Below, in pieces: positions 33,580 through 44,197 of a DNA stretch of 64,000 bases. This DNA comes from Rhyacophila brunnea (Eukaryota > Arthropoda > Insecta > Trichoptera > Rhyacophilidae), in NCBI GenBank assembly GCA_022495005.1, contig JAGYXB010001001.1:1-64000 (forward strand), given 5' to 3'. Made by a program: the position numbers and the translations under genes. Under the pieces are notes generated by a model. It did no database searches, had not been told where the DNA came from, and saw nothing but the letters and a program-made list of their open reading frames with translations. Within the stretch, counting starts at the first letter, position 1; every line of letters starts with the position of its first letter.

Positions 33580-34388
33580 CGACCCCATTATGCTGTGCGA
33601 TGTTGCAGTCTGACCTAGATGCTATCTCGCAATGGTCTATCTTAAATAAACTTGAATTCGCTACCCCCAAATGTAATATTATTTCATTCAATCGTTCAAG
33701 GTACACCTTATTGTTCCCATACACATTGTCTGGTGTAATATTGAGTAGGGTAACGGAGATAAAAGATTTGGAAGTATTGTATGATACAAAGTTCACTTTC
33801 AATCAGCATATTCTTAACATCAGTACTAGATCTAGCAAAATGCTTGGTTTTGTTATGAGGGTTTCAAAATCATTCGAAAACGTCCGAGTGCTACGTACAT
33901 TATACGTATCATTTGTGTTGAGTATTCTTGAATATGCCAGCATTATTTGGAGTCCTAATAGGTTCATGCACACAATTAAGCTGGATCGAGTCCACAATAG
34001 ATTTCTTAGATTTCTCTACTTAAGAACATACGGGTTCTTTCCTTATGATAATGACAATAAAATGAATTTCCCGACTCGTTTTCTTCTGGGTATGCTATCA
34101 ATGCAATCCCTGTCTACCCGAAGAGTGATTGTTCTTTTAAAGCATTTCTTTTTACTTCTTCGTGGGTTGATTTACAATCCGCATATACTGGCAAATATTA
34201 ATTTTCATGTTCCCACCAATATCACTCGCAGCTCCACGGTCTTCAAGATACCTCGTCGCAGGACAGATGTTTTGTTTCATGATGCTGTGTATCGTGCAAT
34301 TAGCTTATTTGATGGCACAATAAAGGTTGATTTGTTTTTTATTAATTATATAATGTTTGTAGACGTTTTAAATAGGATAAATTTATAA
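33580..34388 (+). pseudogene. Jockey/CR1-type LINE reverse transcriptase C-terminal half, open frame
   Basis: An uninterrupted frame (about 265 codons from here to the TAA at 34386) reads SDLDAISQWS, NKLEFATPKCNIISFNRSR, LYDTKFTFNQHI, LRTLYVSFVLSILEYASIIW, LDRVHNRFLRFLYLRTYGF and FLLGMLSMQSLSTRRVIVL. These are the post-catalytic palm/thumb and C-terminal region of a jockey- or CR1-like reverse transcriptase. The catalytic aspartates lie upstream in intact elements and are absent. The 3' part has an ATAAATAAATAAATAAAT tail at about 34550-34571. Lack of stops suggests a recent 5'-truncated insertion. I set the start where similarity begins, not at the ATG at 33417. Confidence 0.82.
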
Positions 34389-34575
34389 TTGTATATATTA
34401 TCATATTTCTTTAATATTTACACATGCTGTCTTTTCCACTTTCTTGTCATATTAGTTGTTATTTGTAATTAAGATATTTTTATATATTTGTATGTATTAT
34501 GTATTATGGCGCATTGGCCAAAAGCTGTAATGCCGTAATACTCTTTTTTATAAATAAATAAATAAATAAATTTTC
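34389..34575 (+). mobile_element. LINE 3' UTR and (TAAA)n tail
   Basis: Continues directly from the reverse transcriptase stop to a five-fold TAAA run, the retroposition tail. Confidence 0.75.
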
Positions 34576-35116
34576 ATCTCACCAGTACATCATCATTGAT
34601 TATAATCTCACCCTGTCATCTTTATTAAAGTATTATTGTATTCTTGTATCGATTAATAAACTCTCCTCCAAAAAGATACGCAACAACGACCCTCTATCTC
34701 TGCCATATCATCAACCCCTAAAAATATAATAAATGTAACATGACATCTTAAAATTCACCATTTTTATAAATTACAATATTAATTAATGATACATTTGATT
34801 ATTTTTTTATTGACGACTGAAAATCAATGTTGCATTATTCATTAAAAATATACATTGGAAGTTACCTAAAAACTATTTATTAAAAAAAATGAAGTGTTGA
34901 AAAATACGAACACAAAATACCTATCGCAGTCACGTGGAGTGGTCACCCTCAATCAATCACCCAGCACGAACTTGAGTGTCTGTAATGCCATTGTACTAGA
35001 ACTAGAGCACCCAAGATCCGGTGGCCTCGTCGATTATTTGGTTTGGATTCTGTGCATGTATTCTGCATCCTGTCGCTATACAAGAAGAAAAATAAGAGTA
35101 ATTTGGGGGGGGGGGG
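34576..35116. other. No gene seen; poly-G run
   Basis: A run of 13 G at 35105-35117 borders the LTR-like repeat. The frames 34894-35121 and 34949-35197 are unremarkable. Confidence 0.5.
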
Positions 35117-35620
35117 GATAAACAACTCAATCTGTGTCAGCATATTGATCGGCGATATTAAATAACTGACCGCAATTATAAATTCCTTAAAATCCATTTC
35201 CCGTCGTATCCAATTATGGCAAACTCAGTAAATAGCTGACTGCAATGATAATTTCCGCAATATCCATTTTCCATATAGTCAGCTAATATCCGATGACGCA
35301 AACTCCATATAATAGCTGACTCAATTATTATAATAATTATTTTCTAAATATTCTTTTCAAGATATTATTTTGATTATGAGTACGTCAATCACTCGAGTAT
35401 AAGTTACCGTTCTGTTAGTATCTCGGTCTCTGTATCACTCCGCACAACATCTCATTCTACCAAGACTCGGACCTCAGAACAGTATCATAAGTATTGTAAT
35501 ATAACTACTGTAACATACTCTTATACCGACTGCTTATGCTGCAATTAAAACTCGCTCCTCCATCCATCAGAGCAACCACCAAATCTCGACTTCTTCATCC
35601 ACAACACTATGACTCCCACA
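35117..35620. repeat. LTR-like dispersed repeat, copy 2
   Basis: Matches 2106-2607 in the same orientation over its whole length, ending at the same GACTCCCACA. Differences are small insertions such as an extra TAGCTGACTCAATTATTA-type segment near 35312. Confidence 0.5.
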
Positions 35621-35932
35621 GTTAAATATATATTTCAATTACATATGAATACTTACTAATGATTTTTTCTTCAAAATACACCCTCTAAAGTCTAAATAAT
35701 AACATAATTCAGTTACGGTGATACTTTCCAGTGAGATGAGTCTCTCCCTCTCCCTCCGAATGTAGTCGGTCGGGTGACTCAGGACATCGCTGTTGTCGAT
35801 CTTAATGATGATACGATTTAATAGTAACGCTCTCGTTAGTGCGATTCTAATACGCTAAATGGCATTTTATTCAAAGTGTATTGTGTGGGGAGTAATTTAA
35901 AAGAGTTTAAAAAGTCAACTGACACTACTACA
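35621..35932. other. No feature seen
   Basis: Nothing recognised; a short CTCTCCCTCTCCCTCC stretch lies at 35741-35756. Confidence 0.5.
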
Positions 35933-35940
35933 GTTACACA

Positions 35941-36694
35941 TAGGGAATCCAATCCCGAGCCAAAATTCTGATCCCGGGATTTCGGGATTACAATTTGACA
36001 ATCCCGGGATCCCGGGACTGGTCCCGGGATTGGCATTTTTTTCCATTGTTAATATAAAATTTTATATTCACAAATAACATTGATAAAATCTGTCAAAAAT
36101 AAATCTAGTATAATTTATACTATTTAAGACATTTATTGTTAATATTGTATATCTACGTTCAATCTTGGAAATACATAATTTTAATGGAGTAAATAATATT
36201 GTAATATAAATAATAATGTGAATTTAATATGAGATTGCTGTTTCTGATAGTAAAGACTTAATGAATGGATTAGCGAGATTTAAAATAGTAAAGCAAATAA
36301 TCATGGAGTACTTTTGGCCTTTCCGCTTCATAAATCTAATTAGTCAGCCAAATATGAAACTGCCGTAAAACTTATGAGATCATGGTGGAATTACTTTGTT
36401 AAAAGTGCGAAGCATTGTTTTTTTCCATCCTTCTCATTTTTAATAATTTATGTGAAAAAATAAAATAAATCGGCAACTTACACATGGGTATAAATCAAAC
36501 TTCATTCAAACTCAGTTAATTTCTAATGTAGTTATTTTTTATTATAAGTATTTTTTCTGTTATATTTTTGCTTTTATTTCATGTTCCATAAAAATTGATA
36601 AAAAAATCAATCCCGAAATCCCGGGATTATGTTTATCAATCCCGGGATTCATAGGTATCGAAAATAGCTCGGGATCCCGGGATTGGAATCCCTA
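35941..36694 (+). mobile_element. hAT MITE hAT-C, copy 2
   Basis: It is 754 bp and begins TAGGGAATCCAATCCCGAG; it ends with the inverse of TAGGGATTCCAATCCCGG. Perfect 8-bp TSDs GTTACACA lie at 35933-35940 and 36695-36702. The reverse frame 35836-36036 starts outside it and is accidental. Confidence 0.95.
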
Positions 36695-36905
36695 GTTACA
36701 CAGTTTTATTTATTGTCATTATTGTCACAGATTATTCGATGTTTCGTTAATTTCTTTGAAAATTACAGCAAATTAATACTTGTATCGTTCATGTACGACA
36801 ATGATTGAGAGGCTGCCCGTGAAACAGTCGTACACCGGGTTTTATGAGCATATTGTGTCATTGCGGTTACATGTAAATTGTACGTAAAACATTAATCATC
36901 GTAGC

Positions 36906-37551
36906 CAAGACCTGAACAAAAACGATGCATGAGTGCGAGTGAGAAAGTATTCGGCATCCTTATAATCTCTGCGACACGCGCTAGAGTAAGATAAAAGGTC
37001 TACATATGTTTGAGTTAGTTTCCAAAAGTATCCCCGACAAATCGTGGTGAATCGCTTCACGTAGCGTCGTAGCTCGTGTTGCTAAATTGCTATTTTTTGT
37101 GTTAAACATAAAGTCAGTGGTAAATATTTTTAGTTAATGGAAAGATGGTTCTGTGTGTTGTATTAAAATATGGTAGCCGTACTGATAAGCAAAAAGATGG
37201 TATTACGTTTCATAGGTAAGTTGATACATGTTCGTGATAATTTATTTGTATATTATTATATATTTTAATATCAGTGACCTAGCGTTTCTTTAAAATAACT
37301 TAAATTATGGATATCTTTACCTAATGGTTGCATTTTGACCGCTTAAAAATACTATAGAACGTAAAAAAATAGAAAATTATATTTTAATTCTGAGCGTCTA
37401 GTGCCAGCACTTTGGGCGAGCACCACCGAAATGGTCCATGGTCTCTAACATTTGTAGACGAATGCGTTCGCTCACCCACAAACCAAACGCATGGCACGCA
37501 GCTTCATTTAGCAATGCAACGGGTGGCGTCTAGATGTATCTATAGTCTATG
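36906..37551 (+). mobile_element. P-element-like (THAP) insertion, internally deleted
   Basis: A 646-bp segment starts CAAGACCTGAAC and ends TATAGTCTATG. It is flanked by the exact 8-mer ATCGTAGC at 36898-36905 and 37552-37559. Removing it plus one 8-mer restores the R450 repeat as seen uninterrupted at 55021-55075. CA...TG termini and an 8-bp TSD fit both P and hAT elements. The THAP exon within (37145-37215) and a following splice donor favour the P superfamily. Terminal inverted repeats are weak (CA-AGAC versus CATAGAC). No transposase body follows, so a deletion derivative is inferred. Confidence 0.65.
37145..37215 (+). pseudogene. First exon of a THAP-domain protein
   Basis: From the ATG at 37145 the frame reads MVLCVVLKYGSRTDKQKDG and ITFHR, then hits a splice donor AG|GTAAGT at 37214-37221. 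This is the start of a THAP DNA-binding domain (C-x4-C ... D/G-x-FHRFP), which classically has its first exon end at this place. Cys4 is present, but the second zinc ligand position is Tyr (TAT where TGT is expected), so zinc binding should fail. I could not find the next exon with the C-x2-H half in the following 330 bases. THAP domains form the N-terminus of P-element transposases and of several host factors. Confidence 0.6.
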
Positions 37552-38242
37552 ATCGTAGCACATTTCGCCGTGAGCTTTCTTATTGGAAAGAGATGACCGT
37601 AGGCGTATACTATTCAATATAATTCAATTTTCATGGCTGATTTTGGCAAAATTTGTGAATTCAAGAATGAAAACTTCACGAACTAGAATCTAATTTATAT
37701 AAATGGATCTGCGTTCCGGTGCACTCCGGTCCATTTTGAGGTTACATGTAATTTGTACGTAACATTAATTAAATTTTCAGGGCTGATTTTGCCAAAAATT
37801 CATGAATTCAAAAATGGAAACCTAACCTAACCTAACAAATAATCCAATATATCAACTATTGTCAAAATTTGTTTGCCGCTGGTTTCCTGTGTAACCCGAC
37901 AAGAACGTGTTTTATTCAGACATGGATTTGATGTCAGTACTATACAACCCAGAGAGGTTAGACTCGCCATATGTTTCTGATACAACATTTCACGGTGAAG
38001 TGTGATACGGTAATGGTACGATAAGTTTCCGGACATGGTGTTATGGCTGATTCAATTGTCATGGCAAAAAAATAGTTCTCATCCAGCCAACGTCTTTCGT
38101 GAACGTTCTGAAGATATCAACGAGTCATTAGATAGTTTGCGATCGCTCTGAAGAGAGAAGCAAGTCCGAGCATTCTTCATGAATGCGTTTGATGAGATTT
38201 TTTGTTATTCGCAACTCGAATAACCTGATCAGTAGAAACGAG

Positions 38243-38810
38243 TAGAGTTGGGTTTTGGGAATTCTCGAGAAATTTTCGAGATTTTCAATCCCGAATCTCG
38301 AGAATTGAAATTTTTAACATTTCGGGAAATCCCGAATCTCGAGAATCCTTATTTTCAAACATTAATTAAAAACGATTTTCTATATGAAAAAAGTGGATAG
38401 AGAAGACTGATCGGGGCATTTAACACAATTAAGCCAACGTCGACTCAAAATGAGCGCAATTTTTGCAACATCAAGGTATTTTGTGTACCAAAAGCGTACG
38501 CGATTGTCACAACGCAGCGATTGACAGTCTGTGTTTTTTGAAATTCCATTTTAATAAGTAATGTTTTGAAATATTTTTGTTTTCTTACTTCTATTTTGTG
38601 TTTTCTTACATAAATAAAAAAACATATTTTTTGGAATTCATCTGTTTTTACAGTGGTTATAGGATTTTTACAGGTTTTTTTAAATTTCCCGATATCTCGA
38701 CAATTCTCGAGAGTTATTTTCTGGACTTCTCGAATCTCGAGAATTCAAAATTTCATCATTTCGGGAAATCCCGAATCTCGAGATTGAGATTTTCTCGGGA
38801 AATACCTCTA
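38243..38810. mobile_element. hAT MITE hAT-X with TCTCGAGAATT-rich ends
   Basis: It starts TAGAGTTGGGTTTTGGGAAT and ends AAATACCTCTA. Flanking 8-mers GAAACGAG (38235-38242) and GGAACGAG (38811-38818) agree at 7 of 8. The subterminal 130 bp on each side hold at least eight CTCGAGA/TCTCGAG palindromes and CGGGAAATCCCGAATCTCGA repeats. The frame 38577-38837 is internal, without domain. Confidence 0.85.
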
Positions 38811-38818
38811 GGAACGAG

Positions 38819-40189
38819 ACATGACATGTTGACGTAAAGACTTATATTTCCCACCATACTTTACTCACGAAGTGATCCGGCGGTATAGCGATATGCAGTG
38901 TGAATATACACGATATCATGTGATTTCTCAATATTGATTTTTCGTTTACTAAACATATTTTAATTGTGGATTCCTATTACTATTTTTGTGCTTTTTAAGG
39001 CCAATAGTAAAGTTTTTTGTCTTCAATTATTAATTTTGTATTTAAAATTACTATCGGTCAAGTCTGCCGCGGAATTATCGTTTTTACTTAGGGAGGCGTT
39101 GTACGTCTAATGAATCTGAGTGACGATTATGTGTTTGACGTGATGATATGTTTCGCGGAGTAATATTTTAATTGGAAATAAAGTGGCATGTCCAGTAATG
39201 ATGTTTAATAATCGAAATTAAAAGTAAATAGAGAAAAAACAAAATAGCTTATCTCTAGTTAAATATTATCACGATATAGTAAGCATAAAAAACTAGTCGA
39301 TTACCGCTTTTATTTCTTCCACTTCATAATTTCGGCAAAAAATAATAAGTATTCTATTTAAAATAATGTAAGATTTTTATAACGACACACTGATTAATTG
39401 CTCAGTGGCTGGGCTAATAAAAACATATGAGGAAGCGGGGATTCTCTCCATAACCCCCTCCCCTATCTATGAAAACGGTAATATGCCGTGACAAAAATAT
39501 TGATTTCTAGTAGATTGTTCCCATAGAATTAGGTGAAATCGATCGTTCACTTTCCTCAATTTCACAATGCTGTTGTAATCGACTGTAAATTCCAAATCAA
39601 TTAATGTTATATTAACAAATGTTGGTTTCCCAATTTGCGGTTTCAGCTTACCCCTTTGCCATTTCCACTATGTCACACAAGAGAATATAACAGGCCATGA
39701 TATGATAGAGCAGTAGCTTCCAAATGTAACCTGTAATAGTTTGTTATATTACTTTAAAAAAATGGTACTACAATAATATAATGTAATGTTATATTTATAT
39801 TGTTTATTGTTACATAAACAGTTATAGAGATAGATACCATTAGTATAAAATCAACGAGAGTATGTACAATCTGATATAATATCACGTTTAGTTCAACATA
39901 TTTTGGTAATACTCTGGATATAGACACATATTAAGAAAAACATTAATGAGTTTTAATATACCTACGGAAGAATTCAGGAATTAATTTTACAAAATCCATT
40001 CAGAATCAAAGTCGAATCTTTTTAACTCTTTCCTGTCACGTTAAAGTGGTTTTCGGTGTTGAAAAACGCATTACTATAAGCAGGAATATGTATACTGAAA
40101 AACGTAGATTTGATTAGAAACACGCTAACAATATTGGGACTAGGCTAAACAACGCGTACAAAAATAGAATAATGTATTTCACATCAACG
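38819..40189. other. No feature seen
   Basis: AT-rich; no open frame over 60 codons and no recognised repeat. Confidence 0.5.
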
Positions 40190-40198
40190 CAAAGTACA

Positions 40199-40391
40199 GA
40201 CGCGGCTCTCGTGGTGCAGTGCGTAAGGCGCTGGCCTTCCACCCGAAAGTTCTGGGTTCGATTCCCGGTGACGACACAATATTTATGTGATTTTCTCAAA
40301 GCCTGGGTGTTTATGATTGTTCAAAATTACTAACAAACCCACCTTGCACGAAAAAGCAAGGACATGGTTAATAATAATTCTGAAAAAAATA
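40199..40391 (+). mobile_element. tRNA-derived SINE with target-site duplication
   Basis: The head shows an A-box-like GTGGTGCAGTGCGTAAGG and a B box GGTTCGATTCC at 40255-40265, and resembles a tRNA-Gly(TCC)-type sequence (CTGGCCTTCCAC). A tRNA-unrelated body (AAGCCTGGGTGTTTATG, ACCCACCTTGCACGAAAAAG) and an A-rich end follow. Direct repeats CAAAGTACAGACGCGG (40190-40205) and CAAAGTACGAACGCGG (40392-40407) flank it, a 14/16 match. It carries its own pol III promoter and would depend on LINE machinery. The reverse frame 40114-40299 is a SINE shadow. Confidence 0.85.
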
Positions 40392-40407
40392 CAAAGTACG
40401 AACGCGG

Positions 40408-40884
40408 GTATACGCAGTAATGCGTGATAAATTCGTAATACCTGATCGATGTCGTTTAATAATAATTAATGTGAATTGATGGTGATATGTATGACGAGAT
40501 TGCTCGAAGAACCAAACTGGTATGGAGTGCATTTGAGCGTCTGAATGGTATCTTCAAAAGCGACCTGACATTGTGTCTTAAGTGTAAAGTGTTCAACCAA
40601 TGGGTGCTACCATAGAGGTATTAAATTAAAAAAGGGGCAAGGAATCAGCTTTCTCATACAGCTGAATGAAGCAGGCCAACAATAGCCGACAACTTACAAG
40701 AAATAGCGACGCGATGAAAAAAAATCAGGGCATCACAGAGGATTTACTTTGGTCATTATAACGTACCCATATAATATAATGTTAACGTTCAAATTTTGCC
40801 ACAAATTGATTACCAACCCGCCTCACCATACTTTTTCACCATACTAGCCTGCTTAACCATACTTTCATATAACCTGCCGCCCCT
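40408..40884. other. No feature seen
   Basis: No open frame, nothing recognised. Confidence 0.5.
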
Positions 40885-41280
40885 AGGGTGTACCAACACT
40901 CACGTATGCGTGTGAAACATGGACTCTTAATGTAAGAGAAATCCAGATATTACGGGTAGCGAAACTTGATATGGAAAGGTGCATGTTGGGCATAATTCGG
41001 AAAGATTATAAAATATACCAATGGAAAAGGAAGCAGACAAGAGTAGGCGATGTGATGGTCGGTAAGCAGATGAACTGGCAATGGACTGGACATATCGCAC
41101 GGCTAGTGAACAACCACTGGACATATGCCATCAGACAGTGATACCCAAGTGGCACTAAACGTCAAAACGATCCCCTAAAACCCGCTGGATAGACGAACTC
41201 ATTTAGTTTGGTAGACATACTTGGCGGCGAAGAACTAAATATTAAGAAGAGTGATGGCATTTATCCAGTATTGTTTGCGT
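40885..41280 (+). pseudogene. RTE-type LINE ORF2 C-terminal relic
   Basis: The plus strand reads CETWTLNVREIQILRVAKLD, MERCMLGIIRKDYK, NWQWTGHIARLVNNHWTYAI, then stops and frame changes (YPSGTKRQ). It aligns with the cleaner copy at 28626-29034. The reverse frame 40927-41124 is a shadow. Confidence 0.72.
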
Positions 41281-42094
41281 TCTCTGAAGTATTTTTTGTT
41301 TGACTTGTAGGCTTCTTACCACTGTAATACCATTTATAGATATCGCTAGATTGCCGCGTTATTGCAATGAGCACAGACACGTTGATAAATAATTATACAG
41401 TAATTTTGACTGGAAATTTTTTGTAGAATTAAACATTAAATAATAATTGTACTGTATTTATCTACCCTTCGCCAATATAATATTGATTCTTAAATGCTAC
41501 GGAGTTAGCATCACAAAGCTTTGCCAACATAAAAATATATTTGTAATTATTTTTACCAAATTTATACGACCAAAAATATGTCGAATTCTTATTCAGTAAG
41601 GAATTTATTAATACGAGATAATAGAGTGCCAATTATCGCTGTAATTTGTTGTAAGTACCTCTATCAATTCCTAGAATATGATCTAAAACGTTAGGCATTG
41701 TTCTATTGAGATCTTCCAAGAACAATCTCTCGATCTGTAGTTTGAAAAGCTAGGGGTATGCGAGAGGGTGGAAATGAAATGACTTACGAGAAGTACACTG
41801 TGGGGTTGGTTGGGGGTGGAATGATCATGGCGGCGGAAACGCATCGGAGCAGCTTAGAAGAGATGTGATTATGATCGCGTAAGGGTTGTGAAACGTTTGG
41901 TTCACGTTAGAAAGATCCATTAACTTATTTAGTTTATTGACGGTCCAGTATCGGAGTATAGGAAAAGCAGAAAATCTTTATAGATTCTGTTCACTTTAAA
42001 TATTTAGTGCATTGTTTTACTACACTAATTAGAAATTAATTTAAATTAATCTAATTAGTAATAGAAATGAAACAACCATAAGCACTCAGACTCA
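41281..42094. other. No feature seen
   Basis: AT-rich, no open frame. Confidence 0.5.
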
Positions 42095-42168
42095 GCACAT
42101 ATTGTGATCTCACCGGGAATCGAAACAGAAGCTCCCGGACAAATAAGGCCAGCGTCTTACGTACTGGA
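42095..42168 (-). repeat. Decayed tRNA-derived SINE head
   Basis: On the minus strand CCAGTACGTAAGACGCTGGC and GTTTCGATTCCCGGTGA follow the head of the SINE at 40199-40280, with B box and A box both diverged. Confidence 0.6.
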
Positions 42169-42243
42169 ACAATAGGTATTTCGGTTTCATGGGATTCTAT
42201 CTTGTATAAACAATTGAATTAGCGTTTATGTGGTAGAACTCCA

Positions 42244-42990
42244 TTAGGTATCTTCTTTTTTCTTCTTTTGCCATATCCGCCCCTTAACTGGAGCATATGG
42301 ACACCACGCGGTCAAGGTCAAACCAGCATCCCGTAGCTCCGCCATATACACTCTGTAGACTGTATTTACGGCCTTCCAGGACGCCGGAATCCAGTCGGCT
42401 TGAAGAACAGGCAAGCCAGGTTGAAGTTCTCTTCTGGCATCCGCAGCACGTGGCCGGGCCAGGTCCAATGTCGCCTCTTCACTTTCAGCGTGATGAGAGG
42501 CTACTTGGTGCGTTCTCTTATCTCCTCGTTGCTCCTAAAGTCATACCCACCGCACACCCAGTATTCGTCGCAAACATCTATTTTCGAAGCTCAGTATACG
42601 GTTGCTCTGAGCCTTCGTAAGGTGCCATGATTTGCTACCGTAAAGCAGCGCCATCAGAATGCAAGCGTCGAATAGGCGGCATTTGGTTTTGACCGAGTAC
42701 AATCGTGAGTCCCAGATCCTAGTCCCAGTCCCAGTCAGTCCCATTCCGTATCGACTTGAATGTTGCTCCAGCCATTTCCATTCGGATAGCGAGCTTTTTC
42801 TGCAAAATTACATCTCCCGTGATGTGTACCCCCAGGTACTTGAAGCTGTCGACGCTCTCGATGTTTTGTCGTCGCTAATCAGAGGGAAATCTGGATCAAG
42901 ACAGGTGCTATTACATAAGACGTTGGTTTTCTTCGCGTTGATTTTCAAACCAACGCGAGAGGAGTTGTTATGCAACCTGTCGATATAGGT
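42244..42990 (-). pseudogene. LINE ORF2 reverse transcriptase C-terminal relic (minus strand)
   Basis: The minus strand from 42975 reads SRVGLKINAKKTNVLCNS, then in another frame LFDACILMALLYGSKSWHLT and SFENRCLRRILGVRW, then HWTWPGHVLRMPEENF near 42450. GLKINAKKT and LLYGS-x-x-W-x-LT are standard landmarks of the region after the catalytic YADD in insect non-LTR elements. Frames change near 42745 and 42540 and stops follow. The plus-strand frames 42297-42630 and 42659-42988 are shadows. A 3' end is not clear. Confidence 0.75.
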
Positions 42991-44197
42991 ATAATGATAT
43001 AAAACAAAGTTGTTTGTTGATTCTAAAGTAATTGAGGTGTTTATGTTGACAGCTGTTTCTGGTTATGAATCCATCTACAGAACGAAACTAAAATAACGAA
43101 TACACTAAAATATCTTAGTGGCGTTCTGAGGATGGGTTCATAGTTACGATGCACTGTCAATGTAAATAACTAAATTATTGTAGAATTAACAAAAAAATGT
43201 TGTATATTCATTGTATTGTATTTTGCCTATAATATGTATAAATATTAAGTTAAAATAAATACTCAGTTATTATTAACATATTTAGACAATACAAATAATA
43301 TATTGCAATCTGTAATACAAAGGATATCACTGTTTCATTGAAAAGAAATTAAATTATTTTTGTGTAGACACACATTCATTAATATTTTTAAAAGATAAAA
43401 TAATATACACATATTTTGGTTACCTACTGTTATTCACTTAAAAACTTTTCGTGAACCAGTGGTTCTGAATACTTAATTGTCACTAGGTCTAAAATATGTA
43501 TACTTTTTAATATTGAACGAAACTGCAGATCTGTGCTCCAACAGATCGAGCACAATATTTACGTTAAAATTTATAAGTATAAATTGACTGCTGTATTTCG
43601 AAAACATTACAAGTCACAATTGTATTTTAGTCAAAATAGTGAAAACAATTCTATATAGTGAAAAATGTTAACTGTTGTCTTAAAAACAAATTCTTGTAGG
43701 GATACAGATAAAAACATCAGTATCCTGATGATTAGTACCTCCGGTACACGGAAGCACATTGGAACATGTATATGTCTGAGAGCGATTGAAGACACATATC
43801 TACATTCCAATGTACTTCCATGTCGCGGATGTACTCAGCATTTACCCACTAACCAAATATTTTTTCAAAATTGATTTTTTTACCCAGTCTCTCAAAAGGT
43901 TACCGACCACTGATGTACATAGTGTTTGTTACTTTTTAAAATTAAATTAAACCCTAAATCCAAGTCATATTAGATAATAGTAAAAAAATATTCATTTATT
44001 TATTAAATATCTAAAATTGTACCATTAAACCATACAAAATTTTAGATATTTTATAAATAGAAAATTTTTTTTATCGGCAAATTTGTTTAGTCTAGTATTC
44101 ACTTATTAACGTATATTTTTTGTCTTACTAAGGTTAAAAATAAAAATTAATACTTTAAGAAATACATATTAGTAATAAAATAAAATATAAAAATATT
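42991..44197. other. No gene seen; one long hairpin
   Basis: The hairpin at 43064-43142 is listed separately. Bases about 43905-44040 resemble 56965-57030 (TTTTTAAAATTAAATTAAACCC), a fragment of the repeat at 56885. The frame 43665-43874 has no recognisable motif. Confidence 0.5.
43064..43142. other. 79-nt hairpin with 21-nt arms
   Basis: TATGAATCCATCTACAGAAC plus G at 43064-43084 pairs with 43122-43142 (CGTTCTGAGGATGGGTTCAT plus A) at 20 of 21 positions, including G-U pairs. The 37-nt loop contains a second small stem CACTAA/TTAGTG. The shape is that of a pre-miRNA or a very short foldback element; expression is unknown. Confidence 0.7.

Larger units (their letters stand above)
36867..38045. 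repeat. R450 repeat with CCTAA units, interrupted by a P-like insertion
   Basis: The words GGTTACATGTAAATTGTACG, GCCGTGAGCTTTCTT, AAAGAGATGA, CAAAATTTGTTTGCCGCTGG and ACATGGATTTGATGTCAGTA match 55016-55440 in order; a third partial copy is at 62996-63150. A second start (GGTTACATGTAATTTGTACG, 37740) shows a partial tandem. CCTAACCTAACCTAAC is at 37821-37836. The reverse frame 37827-38036 is alignable to 55280-55483 only as part of the repeat. Confidence 0.75.

Noticed and set aside
38577..38837. 86-codon frame rich in F and S
   Set aside because: It is a reading of the TCTCGAGA-rich end of the hAT-X MITE.
40114..40299. Minus-strand frame with GNRTQNFRVEGQRLTHC
   Set aside because: This is the usual reverse reading of a tRNA-derived SINE head, not a protein.
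42244..42630. Plus- and minus-strand frames around 42.3-42.6 kb in other frames
   Set aside because: Shadows of the minus-strand LINE reverse transcriptase relic.
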